From positions 25,814 to 89,813 of the forward strand of contig CAMAVM010000010.1 in assembly GCA_945861705.1 (NCBI GenBank): a stretch of DNA of 64,000 nucleotides, read 5' to 3'. This document shows positions 27,986 to 38,532 of the stretch, piece by piece. A program made the translations under genes and the position numbers. Origin of the DNA: Methylomagnum ishizawai (lineage in GTDB: Bacteria > Pseudomonadota > Gammaproteobacteria > Methylococcales > Methylomonadaceae). A model generated the notes under the pieces. The model saw nothing but the letters and a program-made list of their open reading frames with translations. It had not been told where the DNA came from and did not search any database. The stretch's first letter is position 1, and the number at the start of each line of letters is the position of its first letter.

Positions 27986-28615
27986 ATGAAAGCTCTTGCT
28001 GTAATCACACAATCTTTTGCAGGTACGCCATTGAGTACACAACAAAATGGTCAGCAAATGCGCGATGCCGATTTAATAGCGCGTCTCTGCAATGCGGATG
28101 AGCAGGCGCTTGAGCAGCTTTACCATCATTATTACACCCGTTTATTTCGATTTATTGCTCGTGTTACCCGCCGTGATGATTTGATTGATGAAATCATCAA
28201 CGATGTTATGTACGTCGTTTGGGAAAAAGCCGCCAGCTACAATCCGCAGTGTAAACCTTCCGCTTGGATTTTCGGCATCGCCTTTAATAAGGCCAGGCAA
28301 GCCGCACGCAATGCTGATCGCTCTGAAGAGGTATCGCTAGATGACATCGACGAGGATAGCTCTTGGCTCGGCAAACAAGATGCCGAGTTTGGTCAGTTAG
28401 AATTTGATGACTGGTTGGTGTCTGCATTAGGTCAATTATCACCTGAACATCGTGCGGTTATTGAGCTCACTTATTATGAAAGCCTAAGTTACGGTGAAAT
28501 TGCGACCATTATGGACTGCCCTGAAAATACCGTAAAAACCCGAATGCACCACGCCCGTAAAAATCTGGCAGTGATCTTGGCCTCAACGAACGACAGTTCG
28601 TCTCACACAAACTGA
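27986..28615 (+). CDS. ECF-type RNA polymerase sigma factor
   Basis: Alternative sigma factor with region 2 (from about DADLIARLCNADEQALEQLY to the helix ending in WIFGIAFNKARQ) and region 4 with the helix-turn-helix in SYGEIATIMDCPENTVKTRMHHAR. The linker is acidic. The start is uncertain: TTG 27944, ATG 27986 and TTG 28031 share the frame, and region 2 begins only near 28060, so all give a complete protein; with ATG 27986 it has 209 residues. It is followed after 14 bases by its probable anti-sigma factor and then a subtilase, so the three form one operon. Confidence 0.87.
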   Translation: MKALAVITQSFAGTPLSTQQNGQQMRDADLIARLCNADEQALEQLYHHYYTRLFRFIARVTRRDDLIDEIINDVMYVVWEKAASYNPQCKPSAWIFGIAFNKARQAARNADRSEEVSLDDIDEDSSWLGKQDAEFGQLEFDDWLVSALGQLSPEHRAVIELTYYESLSYGEIATIMDCPENTVKTRMHHARKNLAVILASTNDSSSHTN

Positions 28616-28629
28616 AAGTTCAGGAGCTT

Positions 28630-29379
28630 ATGATGAAAAATATCGATAGTAAATCTTACTCTGCACATCAAGAACTTTCTCAGTTGCTGCCTTGGTTTGT
28701 TAAGAAAACCCTGCAAGGTGCTGAACTAAAAGCCGTTGAGAGTCACCTGTCTGTTTGCCTTACCTGTAAACGCGAGGTCGTCCAATTACAGAAATTGGCG
28801 CAGGCTGTTATCCAAGAAGGCGCACTTGACTCGGCAGAACATGCGTCTTTTTCGCGGCTGAAAAAACGTCTGCATTCTGGTCAAGCACTGGATTTGCAAG
28901 CTTTGCCACAACAAGATCGCTCAGAACAGCCTGAAACCAGTGTATCTAGCAATGTTAGTCAACTTAGCCGCACTAAAAAACAGGTTTGGACGAACACACG
29001 ACCAGCCTTGGCAATGGCGGCAGCATTGCTATTGTCTTTATCTGTGCTGATGCCACGTCATGTTGAAAATGACATGCACGGCAGTGATTTTAGAACCCTT
29101 TCCTCCGATGCACAGCCAGAAGCCATGAACGCGAACGAAGTCAGGGTGGTATTTGCTGAGAATGTCGATGAGCAACAAAAAAACACAATCCTTGAACGCG
29201 TTCACGGTCAATTTACTAGCGCTAACCCCACCGCTCAAGGTGTTTACACGGTTAGGTTGGATAGAGATATAGCTAAAAAACATCTTCTTGATGTTGTTGA
29301 GTTGTTAAGGAAAGACACCAAGGTTATCTTTGCAGAACCCGCTTATGCGCTGCTTTCTGCAACGCATACGGAGAAATAA
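28630..29379 (+). CDS. Zinc-finger anti-sigma factor with a subtilase-propeptide-like outer domain
   Basis: A 249-residue membrane protein. The cytoplasmic part has the zinc-binding anti-sigma motif H39-x3-C43-x2-C46 (SHLSVCLTCKREV). A low-complexity linker leads to one membrane helix (125-141). The outer part, about 168-240, reads VRVVFAENVDEQQKNTIL, then VYTVRL and VIFAEPAYAL, which is the beta-alpha-beta pattern of subtilase propeptides (I9 or fervidolysin-type). It lies between the sigma gene and a secreted subtilase gene, with AGGAG ahead of the ATG. The outer domain may bind or be cut by the protease, linking outside events to sigma release; this is inference. Confidence 0.8.
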   Translation: MMKNIDSKSYSAHQELSQLLPWFVKKTLQGAELKAVESHLSVCLTCKREVVQLQKLAQAVIQEGALDSAEHASFSRLKKRLHSGQALDLQALPQQDRSEQPETSVSSNVSQLSRTKKQVWTNTRPALAMAAALLLSLSVLMPRHVENDMHGSDFRTLSSDAQPEAMNANEVRVVFAENVDEQQKNTILERVHGQFTSANPTAQGVYTVRLDRDIAKKHLLDVVELLRKDTKVIFAEPAYALLSATHTEK

Positions 29380-29381
29380 AG

Positions 29382-30701
29382 ATGAAAACGTATTTATTAT
29401 TAGCGTTACTTAGTTTGACGGTTTTTTCTGCCCCTTCGGAAAGTAAAAGCTCGTCTGACAATAAGAGCGAACTATACAGCCTGTTAGACGAGAAAAATGC
29501 TGATCGTCTTCTATTGGTAGCGTTTACTGACAACACCATCGGTAGCATCAAAAGCTCTGCTTCCCCTACGTCCTACAGACAACGTGGTGATTACCAAAGC
29601 TCAACTTGGAGTGAGCGACTCACCAATCAATTAGCTGACGATTACGATTTAAAGAAGCTGACTGAATGGCCGATGACTGAGGTGGGTGTGCACTGTGTGG
29701 TTTACCAGGTTGCAGACAAGGCCTCTATACCCAGTGCCATTGAGCGCTTGTCTAAGGATGATCGCGTCGATATTGTGCAGTCTATGAATGTGTTTAGGAC
29801 TAAGGCACAGTCTCAATCCTATAACGATCCCTACTTTAAGCTCCAGACCAATATGCAGCAAATGCAGATCGATTTGGCGCATGGTAGAGCAACCGGTCGA
29901 AATATCACTATTGGTATGATAGATACTGGGGTGGACTTAGACCATCCAGACTTGGCAGGGCAGATCAGCAAAAACCAAAATTTCGCAAAAGATATATCCG
30001 CCAGTTTTTCAACTGACATCCACGGCACGGCGGTTGCTGGGATAATGGTCGCTAGAAGAGATAACGCCACCGGCATTATTGGCGTAGCACCGAACGCCAA
30101 ACTGATCGCCTTGAAAGCCTGTTGGCCGGATAAAACCGATGCAATCGCAGCGGTTTGCAACAGCTTTACCCTCGCGTTGGCCGTCAATACCGCAATCAAA
30201 GCGGGTGTTGATGTACTCAATATGAGCCTAACTGGTCCACAAGATCCTTTGCTGACCTTATTGCTTAACAAAGCGATGGCAAAAGGGATTATCGTGGTTG
30301 CCGCAGACACGGGGTCTGCCAAGGATTTTCCGGCTTCCTTAAAAGATGTCATTTCTGTTCAATCTATTAAACAGCATGCACAAGTGGTGGGTTCGTTGGT
30401 GGAAAACATAACCGCACCAGGCGATAAAATACTGACGACCTTACCACACGGCACTTACGATTTTATCTCAGGAAGTTCCATAGCAGCGGCTGAAGTGTCC
30501 GGTGTGGTGGCCTTATTACTGGAAATCAAACCCGATCTGAGCTTGGCTGAGGCACACACGATTTTACAGAAATCTAAATTAATATCAAAAGACGGCATTA
30601 TCGCTGGCGTTAATGCAAATGCTGCACTGAATACACTATGCGAAACAACGGCTTGTTCAGATCAGGTGCTGAGTTTTGCACAGATTAGCAGCACTTTATA
30701 G
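29382..30701 (+). CDS. Secreted S8 (subtilisin-like) serine peptidase with altered oxyanion region
   Basis: A 439-residue protein with a signal peptide (about 1-18), an N-terminal propeptide-like region (about 40-140) and a subtilase domain. The triad is present: Asp181 in GMIDTGVDLDHPDL, His214 in DIHGTAVAG and Ser366 in SGSSIAAA. Two usual features are missing: the oxyanion-hole Asn in the AAGN block is replaced (AADT, Thr310) and the Pro after the catalytic Ser block is Ala370. It begins 2 bases after the anti-sigma gene. It may be a slow or non-proteolytic homolog that partners the anti-sigma factor. Confidence 0.85.
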   Translation: MKTYLLLALLSLTVFSAPSESKSSSDNKSELYSLLDEKNADRLLLVAFTDNTIGSIKSSASPTSYRQRGDYQSSTWSERLTNQLADDYDLKKLTEWPMTEVGVHCVVYQVADKASIPSAIERLSKDDRVDIVQSMNVFRTKAQSQSYNDPYFKLQTNMQQMQIDLAHGRATGRNITIGMIDTGVDLDHPDLAGQISKNQNFAKDISASFSTDIHGTAVAGIMVARRDNATGIIGVAPNAKLIALKACWPDKTDAIAAVCNSFTLALAVNTAIKAGVDVLNMSLTGPQDPLLTLLLNKAMAKGIIVVAADTGSAKDFPASLKDVISVQSIKQHAQVVGSLVENITAPGDKILTTLPHGTYDFISGSSIAAAEVSGVVALLLEIKPDLSLAEAHTILQKSKLISKDGIIAGVNANAALNTLCETTACSDQVLSFAQISSTL

Positions 30702-30740
30702 ATCAATTAAGCAATACCCTACATTTTAGAGGATACGAAA

Positions 30741-31400
30741 ATGGCAAGAAGAGGACATCACACGCTAGAGCAAATAAAAAACATGGTTCTGGTTGCAGCC
30801 GAAGATTTGGTTGTCGATGGCGGTTTAGCTCAGTTAAGGGTACGCAATATTGCAGTGAAGATTGGCTATACCGTGGGCAGCATCTATATGGTATTTGACA
30901 GCATGAATGATTTAATCTTGCACATCAAAGGCAGGACGTTGGATGCCATCACCGAGCAAATGGATCAAGCCGAATGCTCAAGCCCTGAGCAATGTTTGGA
31001 AGCGTTGGCGGGTGTCTATATCCATTATGCCAGCGAAAATCTTAATCTCTGGAGCATGGTTTTTGAACACCGTATGCCCGAAGATGCCGAAATTCCAGAA
31101 TGGTATCAAAAGAAAGTCGATAATCTTTATGGAAAATTTGAGGCACATTTCGCACTGATTGCACCAGAGTTATCCTATACCCAACGCAGACAAACCGCCT
31201 TAGCTTTCTTGGGTGGTGTTCACGGAATTTGCGTCTTCATGCTAACAACACAACTTGGCGGCTTGAATAAAAACGATTTGGAAGAAAGTGTTATTCTGCT
31301 CATTAGACGGTTCATTCATGACGGTTGGATGGGTTCTATGAGTGGAATAGCACCCCCCAAACAAGCTAATGTACGACTGGCAATTGCAGCCAGCCGCTAA
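30741..31400 (+). CDS. TetR/AcrR-family transcriptional regulator
   Basis: A 219-residue regulator. The N-terminal TetR DNA-binding domain is seen in LEQIKNMVLVAAEDLVVDG, then LRVRNIAVKIGYTVGSIYMVF (residues about 31-53). The C-terminal ligand domain with RLAFLGG-type helix (ALAFLGGVHGICVFM) resembles the WHG/TetR_C_33 group. AGAGG lies ahead of the ATG. It follows the subtilase gene by 39 bases on the same strand, but the target is unknown; it could control the neighbouring operon or act elsewhere. Confidence 0.87.
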   Translation: MARRGHHTLEQIKNMVLVAAEDLVVDGGLAQLRVRNIAVKIGYTVGSIYMVFDSMNDLILHIKGRTLDAITEQMDQAECSSPEQCLEALAGVYIHYASENLNLWSMVFEHRMPEDAEIPEWYQKKVDNLYGKFEAHFALIAPELSYTQRRQTALAFLGGVHGICVFMLTTQLGGLNKNDLEESVILLIRRFIHDGWMGSMSGIAPPKQANVRLAIAASR

Positions 31401-31422
31401 ATCTTTATTACTAAAGATCAAC

Positions 31423-31453
31423 CACCGAAGCAATGTTTAGAATTGCTTCGGTG
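31423..31453. terminator. Hairpin between convergent tetR and thiC genes
   Basis: A perfect 12-base stem, CACCGAAGCAAT and ATTGCTTCGGTG, around a 7-base loop, in the 84-base gap between two convergent genes. It lacks a long T run but its position suggests shared termination. Confidence 0.65.
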
Positions 31454-31484
31454 TTCGCTTAAAAGCTTAACTTCTTAGGATTAA

Positions 31485-33486
<2,002 letters not shown>

Positions 33487-33700
33487 CATTACGGATGTTA
33501 TCTAAGTTAAAGGAAAAACAGGGAAATTGCAAGTTTGTGGCATTGTAACGGATGCAGTTTCTTTTAGTAAAAAAACCGCTAAATCTATGAGAAACCTTTA
33601 AAAAATCTGACTTTTATGCAAGTTTTTAGTCGTCGAAATATGATTTTTTCTACGACTAGTGTTAAGATTGCTGCAATATTGACCAAACACGACTGAACGG
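33487..33700. promoter_or_regulatory. Divergent thiC/minC promoter region with inverted repeat
   Basis: The gap between the divergent riboswitch leader and minC must contain promoters for both. An inverted repeat TAGTCGT...ACGACTA lies at about 33627-33659, with an AT-rich spacer, about 45 bases before minC. It may be an operator or a hairpin; no regulator can be named. Confidence 0.45.
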
Positions 33701-34435
33701 ATGTCTAAAGACGCACAAAAAACGCCTTATAACCCGCCTGCTTTGGAATTCAAGAGCAGCACTTTTTCTGTACCTGTATTGGTCATAGCCAGTAATGACC
33801 TGATCATCATTGAGCAACAGCTCCAGGCAAAAGTTCTGTTAGCACCAGAATTTTTCAAAAATTCTCCGCTAGTTTTGGACGTTCAAGAGCTAAACAAACA
33901 AAGTGTTGACGTTGATATTGTCGCGGTTATTGAAGTCATACGTAAACTTGGTCTACTACCTATCGGCATCCGTGGCGGCAATGCACAACAGAATGAACAA
34001 GCGATTACCCTAGGCATTCCACTGCATTCCATACATACCAGCAGTACAACGATTGACGCAAAAAAGCCCAAAACACCGACTCCTGAGCCGGAAACTAAAG
34101 ATCTACTGCAAACTGGTACAACCGTTATTACCCACCCCATCCGTTCCGGTCAGCGAGTTTATGCCGCTGGTGACTTGGTTATTATTGCCCAAGTGAGCGC
34201 AGGCACAGAGATTTTGGCAGAAGGTAATATTCACGTTTACGGTACCTTGCGAGGACGCGCCTTAGCCGGTGTGCAAGGCAATACTGAAGCACGAATATTT
34301 TGTTCTGATCTTCAGGCTGAACTGATTTCAATCGCTGGAAACTACAAAATCAGCGAGGATCTTAACCAAAATATCCGCAATACCCCTGTGCAAATCTACT
34401 TAGATAAGCAAACGTTAGTCATTAAAGAAATTTAA
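33701..34435 (+). CDS. minC: Septum site-determining protein MinC
   Basis: FtsZ polymerisation antagonist that prevents polar division. The N-terminal domain (about 1-110) binds FtsZ; a Pro/Thr-rich linker near 118-130 follows; the C-terminal beta-helix domain starts with RSGQRVYAAGDLVI and contains GNIHVYGTLRGRALAG, the family signature. The length of 244 is normal. It is the first gene of minCDE. Confidence 0.94.
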   Translation: MSKDAQKTPYNPPALEFKSSTFSVPVLVIASNDLIIIEQQLQAKVLLAPEFFKNSPLVLDVQELNKQSVDVDIVAVIEVIRKLGLLPIGIRGGNAQQNEQAITLGIPLHSIHTSSTTIDAKKPKTPTPEPETKDLLQTGTTVITHPIRSGQRVYAAGDLVIIAQVSAGTEILAEGNIHVYGTLRGRALAGVQGNTEARIFCSDLQAELISIAGNYKISEDLNQNIRNTPVQIYLDKQTLVIKEI

Positions 34436-34464
34436 TCCCATCCGCACCACTGGAGGAACATCAA

Positions 34465-35274
34465 TTGGCAAGAATCATCGTCGTAACATCAGGTAAAGGA
34501 GGCGTAGGTAAAACTACAACCAGCGCCGCTATTGCTATGGGACTTGCAAAAAAAGGTCACAAAACAGCTGTCATTGATTTTGATGTAGGTTTACGTAATC
34601 TGGACTTAATCATGGGTTGTGAGCGTCGGGTTGTTTACGACTTTATCAATGTTATCAATGGCGAGGCCAGCCTTAATCAGGCGTTGATAAAGGATAAAAA
34701 CTGTAACCTGCTGTACATACTGGCCGCTTCACAAACCCGCGATAAAGATGCACTGAGTCAGGAAGGTGTTGGCAAGGTATTAGACGACTTGTCCAAGGAC
34801 TTCAAATACATCATTTGTGATTCGCCTGCTGGGATTGAAAGAGGCGCACATTTAGCGATGTACTTTGCCGATGATGCGTTTGTGGTAACCAATCCCGAAG
34901 TATCTTCTGTCAGAGACTCCGACCGCATGTTGGGGATATTATCCAGCAAATCTCGTCGTGCTGAACAAAACAAAGAACCCATCAAAGAATACCTGCTACT
35001 GACCCGTTATTCCCCTGAACGCGTGAAATTAGGTGAAATGCTCAGTGTCGATGATGTGCAGGAAATATTGTCGTTGCATCTTTTGGGTGTAATCCCAGAA
35101 TCAAAATCGGTGTTGAATGCTTCAAACTCAGGTATTCCGGTCATTCTCGATGAAAAAAGCGATGCAGGTCAGGCGTATGCCGATATTGTTGCCCGTTATC
35201 TGGGCGAGAATAAACCACACCGCTTTATTGATGATAAGAAAGGCTTCTTTGGCAAACTGTTCGGAGGTAAGTAA
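34465..35274 (+). CDS. minD: Septum site-determining ATPase MinD
   Basis: Membrane-associated ATPase that recruits MinC and oscillates with MinE. The deviant Walker A is KGGVGKTT (residues 11-18), and the C-terminal amphipathic membrane helix is KKGFFGKLFGGK. The TTG start at 34465 has GGAGGA seven or so bases ahead. The length of 269 matches E. coli MinD (270). The stop overlaps the minE start by one base. Confidence 0.96.
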   Translation: MARIIVVTSGKGGVGKTTTSAAIAMGLAKKGHKTAVIDFDVGLRNLDLIMGCERRVVYDFINVINGEASLNQALIKDKNCNLLYILAASQTRDKDALSQEGVGKVLDDLSKDFKYIICDSPAGIERGAHLAMYFADDAFVVTNPEVSSVRDSDRMLGILSSKSRRAEQNKEPIKEYLLLTRYSPERVKLGEMLSVDDVQEILSLHLLGVIPESKSVLNASNSGIPVILDEKSDAGQAYADIVARYLGENKPHRFIDDKKGFFGKLFGGK

Positions 35275-35540
35275 TGAGCTTACTGGATTACTTTAAGACC
35301 TCGAAAACCAGTTCGGCTTCGCTCGCTAAGGAAAGACTGCAAATTCTGGTAGCACATGAGCGGGTCTCTAATAATCAGCCCATGTATTTGCCCCAGCTCC
35401 AAAAAGAACTATTAGATGTCATCCAAAAATACGTCCACGTAGACAAAGATGCCATATCCGTTAAGTTTGAGCAGGATGGAAACCAGGAAACCCTGGAGTT
35501 GAATATTATGTTACCGGACGACACAACCAAGCGATTTTAA
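35274..35540 (+). CDS. minE: Cell division topological specificity factor MinE
   Basis: Stimulates MinD ATPase and drives the pole-to-pole oscillation. The N-terminus has the membrane/MinD contact region (LLDYFKTSKTSSASLAKERLQILVAHER in family position) and the C-terminal half the dimerisation domain. The length of 88 is typical. It starts within the minD stop codon, so the amounts are likely coupled. Confidence 0.95.
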   Translation: MSLLDYFKTSKTSSASLAKERLQILVAHERVSNNQPMYLPQLQKELLDVIQKYVHVDKDAISVKFEQDGNQETLELNIMLPDDTTKRF

Positions 35541-35563
35541 TCAAGCACAACTAGGAATTATTT

Positions 35564-35767
35564 ATGACAGCAATCACTGAAATTGGTGCAGCCGCCGGAA
35601 AAATCTGGACTTATCTGGACAAAAATGGCGCGTCTAGCGTCACAAAAATCACCACGGATACTGGCTTAGGCAAAAACGATGTCCAACGCGGTATCGGCTG
35701 GTTAGCGAAGGAAGGCAAATTGGTGATTGAATTGAAAGGTCGGGTTGAAACACTTTCGTTGAAATAA
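35564..35767 (+). CDS. Small winged-helix protein (DUF2582-like)
   Basis: A 67-residue protein. Its pattern of helices and two basic turns, with KIWTYLDKNGASSV, then KNDVQRGIGWLAKEGKL and a final strand, is that of the small winged helix-turn-helix DUF2582 family. Such proteins are common in bacteria but have no known role. It follows minE by 23 bases on the same strand and may be co-transcribed; it faces rapZ tail-to-tail. Confidence 0.75.
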   Translation: MTAITEIGAAAGKIWTYLDKNGASSVTKITTDTGLGKNDVQRGIGWLAKEGKLVIELKGRVETLSLK

Positions 35768-35781
35768 GCGGATCTAGTGTA

Positions 35782-36639
35782 TTAATTGAGTTCACGGTGC
35801 CGGACGATCACATTGAGCGTCGGGCTTTTGAATTGCTTTGAGAGTGCATCAACCAGATAAACCGAGCGGTGTTGCCCACCCGTGCAACCTATTGCCACCG
35901 TCAGATAGCTTCTGCCTTCTGCTTCAAATCGCGGAATCCAGCGTTCCAATAACTCGGTAATGTCTTGGAAAAAATCCCCGACGAACTCCTGTCCTTTTAG
36001 AAAATCACTCACTGGCTGATCTTTGCCCGTCAAGCCTCTTAATTCAGGTATCCAATACGGATTCGGCAAGCACCGCGCATCAAATACAAAATCAGCATCC
36101 AATGGCACACCATTTTTAAAGCCAAACGATTGAAATTGCAGGGAGATATGCCTGAATTCACGTTCGCCAATTTGATCTTTTATCAGCTCCAGAAGTTGAT
36201 GATAATGGGTGCGGCTGGTATCAATCACGACGCTTGCATGTCTGGCAATCGGTACCAACATCTCTTTTTCAATCTTTATCGCTTCTTTTAAGGGAATGTT
36301 GAAATCCGTCAGCGGGTGTTTGCGACGGGTTTCACTGTAGCGTTTCAATAAGGTCGATTCTTCCGCCTGCATAAAGATAATCTCACAATCAATCCCTTTA
36401 CTGCGAATCAAGCGTAAACTATCAGAAAAATTCACCAAGCTTTCGCTTTGGTTGCGCGCATCAATGCCAATAGCCGTTTTTGCGTAGGTATTTTTATCAA
36501 CCAGCATGACATGGCTGATAAAGCTTTCCAGCAAGGTAAAGGGGAGATTATCGATACAGTAAAAACCGCAGTCTTCCAAAGTTTCCAAAGCAATACTTTT
36601 GCCGGAACCGGAAAGACCACTAACAATGATTAACTTCAT
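35782..36639 (-). CDS. rapZ: RNase adapter protein RapZ (P-loop nucleotide-binding)
   Basis: In E. coli it binds the GlmZ small RNA and directs RNase E, controlling glucosamine-6-phosphate synthase. The N-terminus has Walker A GLSGSGKS, and the C-terminal domain has GCTGGQHRSVYL, both diagnostic. The ATG at 36639 gives 285 residues, close to E. coli (284); a GTG at 36657 would add six. It is the last gene of the rpoN-hpf-rapZ run; ptsN, usually between hpf and rapZ, is absent. Confidence 0.92.
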   Translation of the reverse strand: MKLIIVSGLSGSGKSIALETLEDCGFYCIDNLPFTLLESFISHVMLVDKNTYAKTAIGIDARNQSESLVNFSDSLRLIRSKGIDCEIIFMQAEESTLLKRYSETRRKHPLTDFNIPLKEAIKIEKEMLVPIARHASVVIDTSRTHYHQLLELIKDQIGEREFRHISLQFQSFGFKNGVPLDADFVFDARCLPNPYWIPELRGLTGKDQPVSDFLKGQEFVGDFFQDITELLERWIPRFEAEGRSYLTVAIGCTGGQHRSVYLVDALSKQFKSPTLNVIVRHRELN

Positions 36640-36713
36640 AAATCTGAGTGCGGACAAAGGTGCAAAGTATAAAACAACCTTTGCACCTCGTATGTTATTA
36701 GATTGGGTTGATA

Positions 36714-37004
36714 TTAACGATAGCTACTGACTTTTTCTTTATGTTTGGTGATTTGACGGTCAAGTTTATCGACCATATCATCAATAGCTACATACATATC
36801 TTCTTGATGGTCTTCAGCAAATATTGTTGCACCATTAATATGCACGGTAGCTTCCGCTTTCTGCATTAATTTTTCTATGCTCAATATAACGTGTACATCA
36901 GTAACATTATCAAAATGTCGCCCTAACTTCTCAAATCTCGAATCGATATGGGCTCTCAAAGAGTCAGTAATTTCTAGGTGATGACCTGTTACTATGACTT
37001 GCAT
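36714..37004 (-). CDS. hpf: Ribosome hibernation promoting factor (short form)
   Basis: Binds the 30S decoding centre in stationary phase and helps form inactive 100S ribosomes. The 96-residue length and the order QVIVTGHHLEITDSLRAHI, then FDNVTDVHVIL and HEDMY-like DHQEDMYVAIDDMVDKLDRQ, match the short HPF/YhbH family. AGGAG precedes the ATG. Located downstream of rpoN, its common neighbour. Confidence 0.93.
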   Translation of the reverse strand: MQVIVTGHHLEITDSLRAHIDSRFEKLGRHFDNVTDVHVILSIEKLMQKAEATVHINGATIFAEDHQEDMYVAIDDMVDKLDRQITKHKEKVSSYR

Positions 37005-37053
37005 GGAATACTCCTTTTACTTATGGATGATAGTTTATTTTTGCGAGTTAGCC

Positions 37054-38502
37054 TCATAAGGTACGTTTGCGTTCGCTGGAAGATGCAATAAACATTGCCT
37101 CGCGGTATTTTGCGATGGTTCTTCTGGCAACATTTATACCCTTTTCGTTTAATAAATCCGCGATTTTATTGTCACTTAATGGCTTTGCCGGATTTTCGTT
37201 CCCGACTAACTCTTTGATAAAGGCTCTAATGGCCGTGGACGAACATTCACCTCCTTCTTCGGTTGATACGTGGCTGGAAAAAAAGTATTTGAATTCCACA
37301 ATCCCATTGGGCGTGTGCATGTATTTTTGGGTGGTGACGCGGGATATGGTCGATTCGTGCAGTTCCAATTCTTCGGCAATCACCTTTAACACCATCGGTT
37401 TCATGGCGATAGCCCCATGTTCAAGAAAATCTGTTTGTCTAGCTACGATAGCTCGGGCGACGCGCAATAGCGTATCGTTGCGCCCTTGTAAGCTCTTGAT
37501 GAACCATTTGGCTTCTTGAAAATGTTCCTTCATGCACTGGTTGTCTTTACTGTCATCCGCCATTTTTATCAGCGCAGAATATTCGGCATTGATGCGTAAT
37601 TTCGGTGCAACTTCTGGGTTAAGATTGACCTGCCAAGTGTTGCCACGTTTGCTGACGTAGACATCGGGGATGACGTATTCTGATTTCGACTGTTGTATTT
37701 GTAAGCCGGGTTTGGGGTCGAGCGTCCTGATGAGTGCGACGATTTTATCCAACTGTTCTGATGTTGTGGATAACTCCTTCATCAGCGCGACTCTGCCGTG
37801 GTTTGCCAATAATTCCAGATGGTTTTTGACGACAGTCAGCGCTTCTTTTCGGTAAGGCATTTGCTCAGGCAATTGCATTAATTGAATTTTGAGACAGTCT
37901 TGAAGGTCAACTGCGGCAATACCTGATGGATCAAAATTCTGCACCCTGTGCAACACGGCAGTTACCTCATCTTCTTCCAAGTCATCAATTTGACCTTGCA
38001 AACCCTGAAAAATTTCCTCAAGGCGGCTAATTAAATAACCTTCATCGTTGATTGAGTCAATGATTGACAAGGCGATGTCGTAGTCGCGTTCGGAAAACGG
38101 GGTCAATTCCAGTTGCCAGAGCAAATGATCCAGCAAGGTTGAGGTGTTGCCGCGTTGGGTTTCAAATTCTACGGCTTCATTGCTGGGGCTGCTACTTGCC
38201 TCGTAGTCTTCCTGGTACACATCGTCCCAGGAAGAATCTATGGGAAACTCATCGGGCATATCAGTTTGTGAACCTTCGCTGGTGACTGTATCAGCATTTT
38301 CGGTTTTCTTTTCTGCTACCACTTCAAGCGACTGAAATCCGACATCTTCCTCATCGACTTCCAACATCATATTTGAATCAAGCACCTGCTGGATTTCTTG
38401 CTGTAAATCCAAGGTAGACATTTGCAGCAACCGAATCGCCTGCTGCAATTGCGGCGTCATCGATAAGTTCTGACCTAGCTTTAGATTAATAGAATGTTTC
38501 AT
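37054..38502 (-). CDS. rpoN: RNA polymerase sigma-54 factor
   Basis: Alternative sigma factor for promoters of the -24/-12 type, needing enhancer-bound ATPases. Region I is Gln/Leu-rich (LGQNLSMTPQLQQAIRLLQM near residues 9-28), an acidic region II follows, and the C-terminus has the RpoN box ARRTIAKYRE. The length of 482 is normal. The spacing to lptB (30 bases) indicates co-transcription. Confidence 0.96.
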   Translation of the reverse strand: MKHSINLKLGQNLSMTPQLQQAIRLLQMSTLDLQQEIQQVLDSNMMLEVDEEDVGFQSLEVVAEKKTENADTVTSEGSQTDMPDEFPIDSSWDDVYQEDYEASSSPSNEAVEFETQRGNTSTLLDHLLWQLELTPFSERDYDIALSIIDSINDEGYLISRLEEIFQGLQGQIDDLEEDEVTAVLHRVQNFDPSGIAAVDLQDCLKIQLMQLPEQMPYRKEALTVVKNHLELLANHGRVALMKELSTTSEQLDKIVALIRTLDPKPGLQIQQSKSEYVIPDVYVSKRGNTWQVNLNPEVAPKLRINAEYSALIKMADDSKDNQCMKEHFQEAKWFIKSLQGRNDTLLRVARAIVARQTDFLEHGAIAMKPMVLKVIAEELELHESTISRVTTQKYMHTPNGIVEFKYFFSSHVSTEEGGECSSTAIRAFIKELVGNENPAKPLSDNKIADLLNEKGINVARRTIAKYREAMFIASSSERKRTL

Positions 38503-38532
38503 AAGCGCATCACATTACCCAGTGAGTAAGCA

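Noticed and set aside
29831..30352. Minus-strand ORF opposite the subtilase
   Set aside because: Shadow of the catalytic domain coding sequence; the Ala/Ile-rich translation is a frame artefact.
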